NCBI GenBank assembly: GCA_963727245.1
Contig: CAVSFO010000015.1
Coordinates: forward strand, 1-64,000
DNA length: 64,000 nt
Source: JBKQVT01 sp963727245
GTDB taxonomy: Bacteria; Planctomycetota; Planctomycetia; Pirellulales; Thermoguttaceae
Reading direction: 5' to 3'
Shown piece by piece: positions 53,996-63,070 of this stretch. Position 1 is the stretch's first letter. The number at the start of each line of letters is the position of its first letter. The translations under genes and the position numbers were made by a program. The notes beneath the pieces are model-generated. The model was not told the DNA's origin. It did no database searches and worked only from the letters and a program-made list of their open reading frames with translations.

Positions 53996-54456
53996 CGCCC
54001 AGGCTCCTCGTCTGCCCATTTGGTCGTTTTCCAGGTTCAAATTTCCAGTTTATCAGGCAGGCGAGGCGAAAACAAGAAGACGGACGAGCGTACCCCTCCC
54101 GGGGGCAGGGCGGCGATTTTTCCGCTGTTGCCGGGACCCTTGCCGTGCCGCTTGACACCTGCTATGATAGAGCCCAGGTAGTCTGACACACCTTATTTGC
54201 CGGGCGCCATGGTTGGCCTTTCCAACTGTGCTGGAGCACTGCCGGGCAAGCTGGACACCAAGCGACGCTTGGTCACGCGCATCCAGCTCGACACTTGACG
54301 GGTGTCAAACTATAAGGGGCCGTCCGCAACGGGGGCGTCTTTTTGCGATGCGTCTGCCGAAGGAGACCTGCGGCGGAGATTGGCTCGGGCCCCGAGGGTC
54401 AACGTTATGCGGTAGTTCCGCACCAGTATTATCCAGCAGTGAAGGAGATCAACGTT
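53996..54456. other. Divergent intergenic region with a diverged REP
   Basis: No gene is supported. A diverged copy of the GCCACTGCTGG repeat lies at 54207-54275 (GCCATGGTTGGCCTTTCCAA ...). A tight GACACTTGACGGGTGTC palindrome is at 54289-54305. The Gfo/Idh gene start is fixed by GAAGGAG at 54440-54446. Confidence 0.5.
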
Positions 54457-55789
54457 ATGGCGTATCGCAGCAATCGCCGCAAGTTTCTACAGACGACCGC
54501 GGCCGTGGGCGTCGGCTATTGGGTGGCCGGCGGCGCACGGGCCGAGGAAAGCAAAAGCCCCAATGAGAAAGTCGGCCTCGCCTGCCTGGGCTACGGGTTG
54601 AAGGGGGGGTGGGATTTCGAGGACGCCCACAAGAACGGCAACCTGGTGGCCATTTGCGAGACCGACAAGCACCGGCTGGCCAGTGCCGCGAAGAGATACC
54701 CCAAGGCCAAGCCGTATGTCGACTACCGCAAGATGCTGGACGAGATGGACAAGAGCCTCGACGGGGTGGTCGTCAGCACGCCCGACCACAGCCACGCCGT
54801 CATTTCCGTGGCGGCCATGAAGATGGGCAAGCACTGTTTCTGCCAGAAGCCGCTGACGCGCACCATCGGCGAGGCCCGGCTCTTGGCCCAGATCGCCCGC
54901 GAAAAGAAGCTCTGCACGCAGATGGGCAATCAGGGCACGGCGCTGGCGTCGTTGCGCAAGGCCGCGGCGCTGTTGCGCGCCAAGGCCTTCGGCAAGATCA
55001 CCGAGGTCCACGTGTGGACGGCCCGGCCCAACTGGCCGTTCCCCCAGGGCGACGAGAAGCCCGCCCCCGAACCCGCCCCCGAGTGGCTCGATTGGGACCA
55101 GTGGATCGGACCGGCCCCCATGCGTCCTTACGCCAAGTGCTACCACCCCATGTCCTGGCGCGGCTTCTGGGATTTCGGCACCGGCGCTGGGCGACATGGC
55201 CTGCCATACCGTCAACATGCCTTACATGGGCCTGGACCTGCGCAACCCCACCACGGTCGTGGCGACGACCTCCGGCCACAATAAGGACGCCTTCCCGAAG
55301 TGGTCGAAAATCACCTTCGAGTTCCCCGCCAACAACTGGCGCGATGCCCTGAAGCTGTACTGGTACGACGGCGGCAAGCGCCCGCCCGAAGCACTCTTCG
55401 AGGGAAAGCCGATCGACGGCCAAGGTTCCCTGGTGGTCGGCGAGAAGGGTAAGCTCTACGCCCCGGGCGACTACTGCGACACCTTCCAGGTCATCGGCAA
55501 GGTGGACCTGCCCGAGGTCAAGATCGTGGAATCCCCCGGCCACTTCGAGGAGTGGATTCGGGCGATCAAGGGCGGCCCGGCGGCCACCTCGAACTTCCCC
55601 GACTACGCCGGCGGACTGGCCGAGACCATCCTGCTGGGCAACCTGGCCGTCTGGCCTGCCGACAAGGGCGAAGGCAAGAAGATCGAGTGGGACGCCGTCA
55701 ACCTCAAGGCGACCAACGCCCCGGAACTCGATTTCCTCATTCACCCCAAGTATCGCTCGCCCTACTCCGTTGCGCCCTACTCGACCTGA
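54457..55789 (+). CDS. Tat-exported Gfo/Idh/MocA oxidoreductase (one frameshift)
   Basis: About 444 residues. The N-terminal Tat signal is NRRKFLQTTAAVGVGYWVAG. An NAD(P)-binding Rossmann domain (GLACLGYGLKGG, VVVSTPDHSHAVISVAAMKM, CFCQKPLTR) and a C-terminal Gfo/Idh domain with LGDMACHTVNMPYMGLDLRN follow. Such proteins are numerous in planctomycetes and act on sugars or polyols with bound cofactor. The frame changes near 55188 (one extra base in GGCGCTGGG), after which it is intact to 55789. Substrate is unknown. A strong terminator follows at 55829. Confidence 0.9.
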
Positions 55790-55828
55790 GCGGCGGCGTG
55801 GGCAACGCAAATTGACGTGAGAATTCTT

Positions 55829-55870
55829 CCGGCCGCGGGCGGCCCTAACCGCCCGCGGCCGGCCCTTTTT
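55829..55870 (+). terminator. Rho-independent terminator
   Basis: A perfect 14-bp stem (CCGGCCGCGGGCGG at 55829-55842 pairing with 55849-55862) with a 6-base loop CCCTAA, followed by CCCTTTTT. It lies 40 bp after the stop of the Gfo/Idh gene. Confidence 0.95.
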
Positions 55871-55915
55871 GGTTCCGTCTTTCAGCCGGTGAGAGGGGAG
55901 TTGAAAGCAGCGAAG

Positions 55916-56348
55916 TAATTCTCGCGTAGAGGCGCGGAGACGCCGGGGGAATTTGCTGCGGGTTATAGGACGACAGCGCTAAGTACACCACGGAGACACG
56001 GAGTTCACGGAGTGCAAAAGCAAAGGTATCAATGGGTTGCGGCTAATCCTGTTCCATCGATGCGCTACGATGACGAAGGGTTGCGGATGATCTTCCGTCA
56101 GAATCGGGTAGCCATGCCATGTTCTGCCCTTTTTTTGCCTTCTCTCCGTGTCCTCCGTGTCTCCGTGGTCAACTTCCGTCGGCACTGCAAGTTAGCGCTG
56201 TCGCACTAAGAGCCCTGAGAGGACAACGGAACACTGATTTCCGCTAATCTTCGCTGATTTCTCCCATAAGTGTCGATTAGCGAAGATTAGCGTTCCCTTA
56301 TCTTCTACCTTCCTCCCCCGCGCCCTGCGTCTCTGCGCGAGCCTCGTT
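55916..56348. repeat. Nested inverted repeats in a gene-free region
   Basis: Outer arms: ATTCTCGCGTAGAGGCGCGG at 55919 and CTGCGTCTCTGCGCGAG near 56322. Inner arms: CCACGGAGACACGGAG (55988-56003) and CTCCGTGTCTCCGTGG (56153-56168). A further inverted pair of the GCTAATCTTCGCT / AGCGAAGATTAGC type is at 56236-56290. An open frame at 56012-56209 lies wholly between these arms and is not supported as a gene. Confidence 0.75.
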
Positions 56349-56381
56349 CGTTTTCGAGGTGGATTCGGTTATAATACCGTC

Positions 56382-57578
56382 ATGGCCGACGCCCCTGAAC
56401 GTCCGTGCGAGACCCGTCGCCGCTGGTTCCGGCCCACGCCGGGCTGGTGCGTGCTCGGACTGCTGGCGGTCGAGGGTGTTCTGCTTCTTTCCGAGCGGTT
56501 CGAGTGGTTCGCCTTCAACCGGCACAAGGGCTACACGGTGCTGATCGCCGTGGCCACCGTCAGCGCGGCCTTCCTGCTAATGTTCCTCTGGTTCTTGGCC
56601 GCCCTGGTTTTCCGCTGGCGGTTCCAGTTCAGCATCCTCTCGCTGCTCGGGCTGGCCGTGGTCGTTGCGCTCGTCTGCGGTCGGTTTTTTCCGGAGAGGG
56701 AGCAGGCGAGCCTTCAGCGGGAAGCGGTGGCGGCGATTCGGACCCTGGGCGGGACAGTTACCTATGACTACGAGGCGGAAGACTTGGCGCGCGATCTGGC
56801 GTATCAAACCGGCCAGGGCCCGCCCGTGCCGCCGGGACCGCCAAATCCACCGGGGCCGACGTGGGCGCGCGGGCTGCTTGGGGTGGACTTCTTTGCCGAT
56901 GTGACCGGAGTCGGGTATCAGAAGCCGGCGTTCTCGATCCATGGGTCCGGTCCAAACCCGATCTCGGACCGCTGCTTGGTCCCAATCGGGAGGCTTCAAC
57001 GGTTGGATGAATTGGACCTCGAGTGCTCCCACGTCTCGGACGGGTGCCTGGTAAAGCTCCAGGGGCTGACGCGCCTTCGGACCTTGAACCTGGCCGAGAC
57101 CGAGGTCATGGACTCCGGTCTTTGCGTTGTGCGGAAACTAACCCGGCTGGAGGTGTTGAATCTGCGTTTCACTCGGGTCTCGGACCTCGGACTCGACAGT
57201 CTTGTGGGGCTGACCCACCTCCGAGAACTGGACCTCTCGTTCACTCCCGTGACGGACGCTGGCTTGGAACAGCTAACGGGGCTCGGTGCGCTTCGGGACC
57301 TCGACCTTTCGGGGACTCATGTGACCGCCGGGGGCGTGAGGAAGCTCCAGCGCGCGCTGCCGATGTGCGACATTGCCTCCCCTTGGACGAGCGCGACGCA
57401 CGCGGCGAGAACCGGTTTCGGCCGCGGGGCGAACGTGCGCGCGGTGATGGTTACCCCCGACATCAGTCACGGGGCCGGCGTGGACGCGGGGGAAAACAGC
57501 ACGAGTTGGCACTTGGCCCCGGATGAAAACTGGCTGCGTACAGATCGCGGCGGACCTGCGACAAAACGCGGCCAATAA
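56382..57578 (+). CDS. Membrane-anchored leucine-rich-repeat protein (paralogue)
   Basis: A 398-residue protein whose first ~100 residues mirror the LRR protein at 14976: GLLAVEGVLLLSERFEWFAF, HKGYTVLIAVATVSAAFLLM, LWFLAALVFRWRFQFSI. After a linker with a VPPGPPNPPGPTWARGL proline-rich stretch come about five LRRs of the LxxLDLxxTxVTDAGLxxL type. The C-terminus (residues ~330-398) is not LRR and is rich in charged residues. The upstream sequence shares the CTGCGTCTCTGCGCGAG repeat with the other paralogue. Confidence 0.85.
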   Translation: MADAPERPCETRRRWFRPTPGWCVLGLLAVEGVLLLSERFEWFAFNRHKGYTVLIAVATVSAAFLLMFLWFLAALVFRWRFQFSILSLLGLAVVVALVCGRFFPEREQASLQREAVAAIRTLGGTVTYDYEAEDLARDLAYQTGQGPPVPPGPPNPPGPTWARGLLGVDFFADVTGVGYQKPAFSIHGSGPNPISDRCLVPIGRLQRLDELDLECSHVSDGCLVKLQGLTRLRTLNLAETEVMDSGLCVVRKLTRLEVLNLRFTRVSDLGLDSLVGLTHLRELDLSFTPVTDAGLEQLTGLGALRDLDLSGTHVTAGGVRKLQRALPMCDIASPWTSATHAARTGFGRGANVRAVMVTPDISHGAGVDAGENSTSWHLAPDENWLRTDRGGPATKRGQ

Positions 57579-57639
57579 TTTGCGACCGTGGCCAGCGGCC
57601 TTTCATCAAGGCTGCGGCGAAATTCAGCAGAATACCCTT

Positions 57640-57675
57640 CCTCCCCCCGCGGCTCTGCGTCTCTGCGCGAGAATT
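57640..57675. repeat. Single arm of the CTCTGCG-type repeat
   Basis: CCCGCGGCTCTGCGTCTCTG followed by CGCGAGAATTGCC. It matches the arm at 56316 and the inverse at 55916. It lies between the LRR gene and the secreted repeat protein. Confidence 0.7.
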
Positions 57676-57828
57676 GCCGGGCTTACGCGCCCGATGCTCT
57701 CCATTCCCTCACCCGCCCCGTACCCGCCCCGCCGGGCGGGGGGGATTGCGGGCAGCGGCCGCCCCGTCTATACTGTAGGACGTTGGCAGTCGTTTCCTGT
57801 GTCTCTCTCGAACCCCCTGAGGTGAATC

Positions 57829-59715
57829 ATGAAAAAGTCGCTCTTGCTGGCACTCGGACTGGCTTTGGCCGGCGGCCTGGGTTGGGTCGCGGCGGCACGC
57901 GCCGAACCGCTCAACTTCGCCCAGGTCCCGGGCGATGCCAAGTGGCTCGTCCACGTCGACGTTGACGCCGCGCGGGCGTCCACCGTCGTCGATAAGGCCT
58001 GGAAGAAGGGCCTCGAACTCAATAAAGACGCCCAGGGCCACCTGGACAAGCTCCGCGAAAAAATCGGCTTCGACATCTGCAAAGACCTGCACGGGCTGAC
58101 CGCCTACGGCAAGGAGCCCGGCAAGCATACCGGCGTGCTGATCGTCAACGCCAAGTTCGACGAGAAGCTCCTCCGGGAGAAGGCCGAGAAGGCGCCGGAC
58201 CACAAGGTGACGAAGTTCGAGTCCTACGACCTGCACAGTTGGACCGAAAAGCATCACGGCCCGGCCCGCACCGTCTGGGGCACGCTCTACAAGCCGGACC
58301 TGCTGCTGTTTGCCAGCAGCGAGGACGAGTTGAAAGGGGCCCTGGCGGTGTTGGACGGCAAGTCGCCGGGCATCGACGACGAGGCGCGGCTGAAGGGCGA
58401 CATCAAGCCGGGCACGATCCTGCTGATGAGGGCCACCGGACTGGGCAAGGCCGATCTGCACGTCAACTGTGAGTTGGCGAAGTACGTCGAGGCGGCCCGT
58501 TTCAGCCTGGGCGAGGACGGGGGCGCGTCGTTCTTCACGGCCAAGGTCGTCGCCAAGGACGCGGAGGTCGCCGAGAATTTGAAGGAGGTCGTCGACGGCG
58601 CCAAGGCGTTGGCCGTTTTTCACGTCGGCAGCGACGCCAAGGCGAAGGCTTTGATTGCTGCCCTGAGCGTGACGACCAAGGGCCGCGCGCTGACGATCAA
58701 GTGGAAGGCCCCGGCCGACGACGTTTGGAAGCAGGTGGAGAAGCACGCCAAGTGGCTGGCCGAGTGGCGAAAGAGAATGCACCCGCCCGCAAAGAAGCCC
58801 GCGCCGGCAGGGGAGAAGCCCGCGCCGGGGAAGATGGAAAAAACGCCCGGCGGATCGGCTTACCACCCCGGGCCGGGCTGGGGCCAGGGTTTCTTCAAGA
58901 ACGTGGACCTGACGAAGGAGCAGCAGGCGAAACTGGCCGATATTGGGAAGCAGAACGGACCGAAGTTCAAGGCGGCGTGGGAGAAGATGGAGAGCATCCC
59001 GACCGCCGAGCAGAAGAAGGCCCGCGACCAGGCATTCAAGGCGGCGATGGCTGCCGGCAAGAAGGGCAAGGAGGTGTGGGACGCCGCCGAGGCGGCGATG
59101 AAGCTTACCGACGAGCAAAAGACCAAGCTGGCCGAGGCCCGGAAGCAGTGGGGCGATTTGTGGAAGGAGTCCGGTGAAAAGTTCCGCGCCATCTTGACGC
59201 CCGAGCAGCAGAAGAAGCTCCCGCCGCTCCCGCCGCCCTGGGGCAAGCCAGCCGAGAAGCCGGCGGAGAAGCCCGCGCCGGGGAAGATGGAAAAGATGCC
59301 GGGCGGATCGCCTAACCGGCCTGCGCCGGGCCCGAGTTTCTTCAAAAACTTGAACCTGACGCCCGAGCAGGAGACGAAACTGGCCGATCTCAGGAAGGAG
59401 TTCGACCCGAAGTTCAAAGCGGCGCGGGAGAAGATGGAGAGCGTTCTGACCGATGAACAGAAGAAGGCCCGCGGCGAGGCGATGAAGACGGCCCGGGACG
59501 CCGGCAAGAAGGGCAAGGACGTGTGGGACGCGGCCGAGGCGGCGATGAAGCTTAGCGACGAGCAGAAGACCAAGCTATCCGACGCCCGCAAGGAGATGGG
59601 CGATTTGTACAAGGAGTTCGACAAGAAGTTTCGCGCCTTCTTGACGCCGGAGCAGCAGGACAAGCTTCGGCCGCCGCGCGGGGGCAAGGAAGGCGCGAAG
59701 CCGGCAGGGAAATGA
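57829..59715 (+). CDS. Secreted protein with duplicated Lys-rich helical (Spy-like) repeats
   Basis: A 628-residue protein with a signal peptide (LLLALGLALAGGLGWVAAARA). Residues ~30-305 form a first domain (AKWLVHVDVDAARASTVVDK ...) that I do not recognise by name. Two ~135-residue C-terminal repeats follow, each beginning FFKNVDLTKEQQAKL or FFKNLNLTPEQETKL and ending with a LTPEQQ helix and a Pro/Lys-rich linker (KPAPGKMEKTPGG). The LTxEQ pattern is like Spy/CpxP-type periplasmic chaperone helices. The two repeats differ at many positions. A CTGAGGTGAATC before the ATG suggests a GAGGTGA RBS. Confidence 0.75.
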   Translation: MKKSLLLALGLALAGGLGWVAAARAEPLNFAQVPGDAKWLVHVDVDAARASTVVDKAWKKGLELNKDAQGHLDKLREKIGFDICKDLHGLTAYGKEPGKHTGVLIVNAKFDEKLLREKAEKAPDHKVTKFESYDLHSWTEKHHGPARTVWGTLYKPDLLLFASSEDELKGALAVLDGKSPGIDDEARLKGDIKPGTILLMRATGLGKADLHVNCELAKYVEAARFSLGEDGGASFFTAKVVAKDAEVAENLKEVVDGAKALAVFHVGSDAKAKALIAALSVTTKGRALTIKWKAPADDVWKQVEKHAKWLAEWRKRMHPPAKKPAPAGEKPAPGKMEKTPGGSAYHPGPGWGQGFFKNVDLTKEQQAKLADIGKQNGPKFKAAWEKMESIPTAEQKKARDQAFKAAMAAGKKGKEVWDAAEAAMKLTDEQKTKLAEARKQWGDLWKESGEKFRAILTPEQQKKLPPLPPPWGKPAEKPAEKPAPGKMEKMPGGSPNRPAPGPSFFKNLNLTPEQETKLADLRKEFDPKFKAAREKMESVLTDEQKKARGEAMKTARDAGKKGKDVWDAAEAAMKLSDEQKTKLSDARKEMGDLYKEFDKKFRAFLTPEQQDKLRPPRGGKEGAKPAGK

Positions 59716-59734
59716 CCGGCGGGAAGACCAGCAG

Positions 59735-59812
59735 CGTAGGTCAGGCACCCCGTGCCTGACGGAATGCTCGCGGAATCCGAGGGGATGTCAGGCACGGGGT
59801 GCCTGACCTACG
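59735..59812. repeat. CGTAGGTCAGGCACGGGGTGCC palindromic repeat
   Basis: Arms CGTAGGTCAGGCACCCCGTG and CACGGGGTGCCTGACCTACG enclose a ~34-bp loop. A second copy with the same outer arms is at 62911-62979. Confidence 0.93.
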
Positions 59813-59836
59813 AGATTTGCGCCCCTGAATCTTGCG

Positions 59837-60172
59837 TCAGCGCTGGTCCGCACAGGGCAGATGATGGGCCGGACAGTGCGAGCAATCGCCGCTGCCGCCG
59901 CCTTCCAACGGCTGGACGACCTCCAGCCGCCGGGTGTCGACGACCGCCGGGGGCGGCTCGTCGGCCAGCTTCGCCACGACGTGCCAGGTCGCGCCGGGGT
60001 GGTCCATATTCTGCTGATTCAGGCTGCGGACCGTCGCCACCGCCTGCGGGTAGGTTACCAACTCGCAGGCCATCTGCTCGCGGGCCTGCGCAAGACACTT
60101 GGGCACGTCCAGCGGCGTGTTGGGTTCCCAGCCGTCGGGCCACCAGACCGTCGTCACCAAGTAGCCGGCCAT
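59837..60172 (-). CDS. Hypothetical small Cys/His protein
   Basis: A 111-residue protein starting MAGYLVTTVWWPDGWEPNTP, with an excellent RBS (TAAGGAG, 7 bases before the ATG). The C-terminal CSHCPAHHLPC segment is a possible metal-binding knuckle. I do not recognise a family. It is monocistronic and convergent with the upstream secreted-repeat gene. Confidence 0.6.
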   Translation of the reverse strand: MAGYLVTTVWWPDGWEPNTPLDVPKCLAQAREQMACELVTYPQAVATVRSLNQQNMDHPGATWHVVAKLADEPPPAVVDTRRLEVVQPLEGGGSGDCSHCPAHHLPCADQR

Positions 60173-60408
60173 GCAAGACTCCTTAGCGTTTCCGAAGGGG
60201 ACAGTCCCCAGGTCGAATGATGCCGCTTCGCCAACAATCTAACACGTATCGGCGTCCGGAACAAGGCGGGGATGGCCCCGCGGGAGCGGGGTGGTCCAGC
60301 CCTCCCCGGTGCGCCCGCTTGACTCGGCCTGGGATACATCATAGCCTTTATCACCGGCGGCCGAGCGCCTGGGCGTACTGCCAGGCCCGCTGCAAAGGAG
60401 AATCTGCA

Positions 60409-61128
60409 ATGAGAAAATTGGCGGCCTTTCTTGTGGTCTCGATCTGCCTGTGGGCGCCGGCGGGGCTGATGCCGGCGGCCGACCAGGCGACCGGCGTGAC
60501 GGCCGAGGAGGCGATCCGCAGCTTGACCGAGGGCAATGCCCGGTTTGCCGAGGGCAAGAGCACCCATCCCAACGCCGACTCGGCCCGCCGCACCGAGACC
60601 GCCCAGAGCGGGCAGCGCCCCCTGGCCACGGTGCTGGCCTGCGCCGATTCGCGCTCGCCGGTCGAGATCGTCTTCGATCGGGGGATCGGCGATCTCTTCG
60701 TCGTCCGGGTGGCCGGCAACGTCTGCGGCGTCGATGAGCAAGGCTCGATCGAGTACGGCGTCGAGAAACTGGGCACGCCGCTGGTGCTGGTCCTGGGCCA
60801 CAGCGACTGCGGCGCGGTCAGCGCGGCCGTGAGCGGCGCGGAACTCCACGGCAGCATCAAGCGACTGGTCGGCAAGATCGTCCCGGCGGTCGTCGACGCC
60901 CAGAGCGCGCAGCCGGGGCTGCACGGCAAGGAGCTTTTGCGGGCGGCCACGGTGGCAAACGTGTGGCACTCGATCGCGGAGCTGCTGCAGGGCAGTCCGA
61001 TGACGCGGCGTTACGTACAGTCGGGCAAGCTCAAGGTGCTGGGCGCGATCTACAACCTGGAGAGCGGGAAAGTCGAGTGGCTCGGCGAGCATCCGAGGCA
61101 GAAGCAGTTGCTCGAAGCCGCGCCTTGA
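60409..61128 (+). CDS. Periplasmic beta-carbonic anhydrase
   Basis: A 239-residue zinc enzyme interconverting CO2 and bicarbonate. A signal peptide (LAAFLVVSICLWAPAGLMPA) is followed by the beta-CA domain with zinc ligands Cys78 (ACADSRSP, Asp80), His131 and Cys134 (GHSDCGAV). The start is set by AAAGGAG at 60394-60400. Export of a beta-CA is less usual than cytoplasmic location but known. It lies 120 bp upstream of the ThDP enzyme, without overlap. Confidence 0.93.
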   Translation: MRKLAAFLVVSICLWAPAGLMPAADQATGVTAEEAIRSLTEGNARFAEGKSTHPNADSARRTETAQSGQRPLATVLACADSRSPVEIVFDRGIGDLFVVRVAGNVCGVDEQGSIEYGVEKLGTPLVLVLGHSDCGAVSAAVSGAELHGSIKRLVGKIVPAVVDAQSAQPGLHGKELLRAATVANVWHSIAELLQGSPMTRRYVQSGKLKVLGAIYNLESGKVEWLGEHPRQKQLLEAAP

Positions 61129-61248
61129 GCGAGAAATTGCCGGTTTTTTGCTAGAATGGCTTGGCAATCGTCTGCTGGGCGCGTAAGATTCAGTTGCGGC
61201 GGCAAGGTTGCGGCCTGCGCTTGTCGGAAACTGAGGCGGAAAATTACG

Positions 61249-62883
61249 ATGAAAGCCGCTGAACTGTTCGTGCGCTGCCTGGAAAATGAGGATGTCAAGT
61301 ACATTTTCGGCATTCCCGGCGAGGAAAACATCGACATCATGGACGTCCTTCTGGACAGTCCCATTCGCTTCATCGCCACCCGCCACGAGCAGGGCGCCGC
61401 CTTCATGGCCGACGTGTACGGCCGGCTGACGGGCAGGGCGGGGGTATGCCTGGCGACGCTGGGGCCCGGGGCCACGAACCTCGTGACCGGGGTGGCCGAC
61501 GCCAACATGGACCGGGCGCCGCTGGTGGCCATTTCGGGCCAGGCCGCCACCACGCGGATGCACAAGGAGAGCCACCAGGCCCTGGACCTGGTGAACCTCT
61601 TCGAGCCGATCTCGAAATTCAGCACCCAGGTGGTGCATCCGGAGACGATCCCCGAGGTGGTCCGCAAGGCCTTCAAGCAGGCGGAGATGGAGAAGCCGGG
61701 GGTCAGCTTCATCGACTTTCCCGAGGACGTGGCGCGGATGAACGTCGAGGGGAAGCAGCCGCTGCGGGTGCAGCGGCCCATCCAGTCGGTGCCGCCGCCG
61801 CAGAAGATCCGCCAGGCGGCCGACATCATTTCCAACGCCCGCTACCCGCTCATCATGGCGGGCAACGGCGTGATCCGCGCCCGGGCCGCCCGGCAATTGC
61901 TGGCCTTCGCCGAGCGGCTGCACATTCCCGTGGCCTCGACGTTCATGGCCAAGGGAGTGGTGCCGTTTTCGCACTGCGTTTGGCTGGGGGCGGTGGGGAT
62001 GCAGGCGCACGATTACGTGGCCTGCGGCTTCGACCGCGCCGACGTGATCATCTGCGTCGGCTACGACATGGTCGAGTATCCGCCCAGCTTTTGGCATCCC
62101 AGCAAGGACCGGCAGATCGTGCACGTCGATTCGGCCCCGGCCGAGGTGGACGAGCACTACATCGTGGCCTGCGGCGTGTTGGGCGACATCGGCGCGTCGC
62201 TGGAGGGCATTGTGGCCCTGGCGCGGCCGCAGCGGCACTATCCGGCCGCCGGCCTGTGGCAGGCGATCATGAACGAATTGTGCCAGTACGCCAACGATGA
62301 TTGCTGCCCGATGAAGCCGCAGCGGATCGTTTGGGACTTGCAGCGGGTGCTGGCCGCCGAGTGCAACGTGGTCTGCGACGTCGGCGCCCACAAGGTCTGG
62401 ATGGCCCGGCTCTATCAGCCGGAGCGGCCGAATTCCTGCATCATCTCCAACGGCTTTGCGGCCATGGGCATCGGCGTCCCCGGCGCCATCGCCGCCAAGC
62501 TCGCCTTTCCCGAGCGGCCGGCCGTGGCCGTGACCGGCGACGCGGGCTTCATGATGAATTCGCAAGAGATCGAAACGGCGCTGCGGATCGGCGCGCCGAT
62601 CGTGATCCTGATTTGGAACGACAACGGCTACGGGCTGATCGAGTGGCACCAACTGCGCCATTTCGGCCGGCCGGCGTACGTCCGCTTCGGCAATCCCGAC
62701 TTTGTGAAGTATGCCGAGAGCTTCGGCGCCAAGGGATACCGCGTGGGAGCGGCCGACGAGTTGCGGCCGATTTTGCAGCAGGCCCTGGCCGACAACACGG
62801 TCGTGGTCATCGACTGCCCGGTGGACTACTCCGAGAACATGAAGCTGACGGAGAAGCTCAGCAAGATGGTTTGCCCGGTGTGA
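61249..62883 (+). CDS. alsS: Acetolactate synthase-type ThDP enzyme
   Basis: A 544-residue ThDP enzyme of the acetohydroxyacid synthase family, most like the catabolic AlsS type without an adjacent ilvN regulatory subunit. Glu47 in RHEQGAAFMADVYGRLTG activates ThDP; GPGATNLVTGVADANMDRAP, VGYDMVEYPP and the ThDP-Mg motif GDAGFMMNSQEIETA ... WNDNGYGLI are present. An AHAS catalytic or other pyruvate-condensing role is possible. An aldehyde dehydrogenase gene follows 190 bp later; the two may act together. Confidence 0.85.
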   Translation: MKAAELFVRCLENEDVKYIFGIPGEENIDIMDVLLDSPIRFIATRHEQGAAFMADVYGRLTGRAGVCLATLGPGATNLVTGVADANMDRAPLVAISGQAATTRMHKESHQALDLVNLFEPISKFSTQVVHPETIPEVVRKAFKQAEMEKPGVSFIDFPEDVARMNVEGKQPLRVQRPIQSVPPPQKIRQAADIISNARYPLIMAGNGVIRARAARQLLAFAERLHIPVASTFMAKGVVPFSHCVWLGAVGMQAHDYVACGFDRADVIICVGYDMVEYPPSFWHPSKDRQIVHVDSAPAEVDEHYIVACGVLGDIGASLEGIVALARPQRHYPAAGLWQAIMNELCQYANDDCCPMKPQRIVWDLQRVLAAECNVVCDVGAHKVWMARLYQPERPNSCIISNGFAAMGIGVPGAIAAKLAFPERPAVAVTGDAGFMMNSQEIETALRIGAPIVILIWNDNGYGLIEWHQLRHFGRPAYVRFGNPDFVKYAESFGAKGYRVGAADELRPILQQALADNTVVVIDCPVDYSENMKLTEKLSKMVCPV

Positions 62884-62910
62884 GCCGGTCCGGCAGGGGA
62901 AGGACCGCGG

Positions 62911-62979
62911 TAGGTCAGGCACCCCGTGCCTGACTGCCCCTGGGCGAAAACGTGTCAGGCACGCCCGTGCCTGACCTAC
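62911..62979. repeat. TAGGTCAGGCAC palindromic repeat, copy 2
   Basis: Arms TAGGTCAGGCACCCCGTGCC and GGCACGCCCGTGCCTGACCT; the same family as 59735-59812 with a changed loop. A short half of the CACTGGCAAAGCCAGTG type lies just after it (62992-63018). Confidence 0.9.
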
Positions 62980-63070
62980 GTCTGGCGGCGCAAAGCACTG
63001 GCAAAGCCAGTGGCACCCGCGCGACAACCGGCCATTGAAAATTGCGCACTTCCGCCTAAAATAGACTGTC

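Noticed and set aside
56012..56209. 65-residue open frame
   Set aside because: It lies between the arms of an inverted repeat, has no RBS, and its second half translates the repeat.
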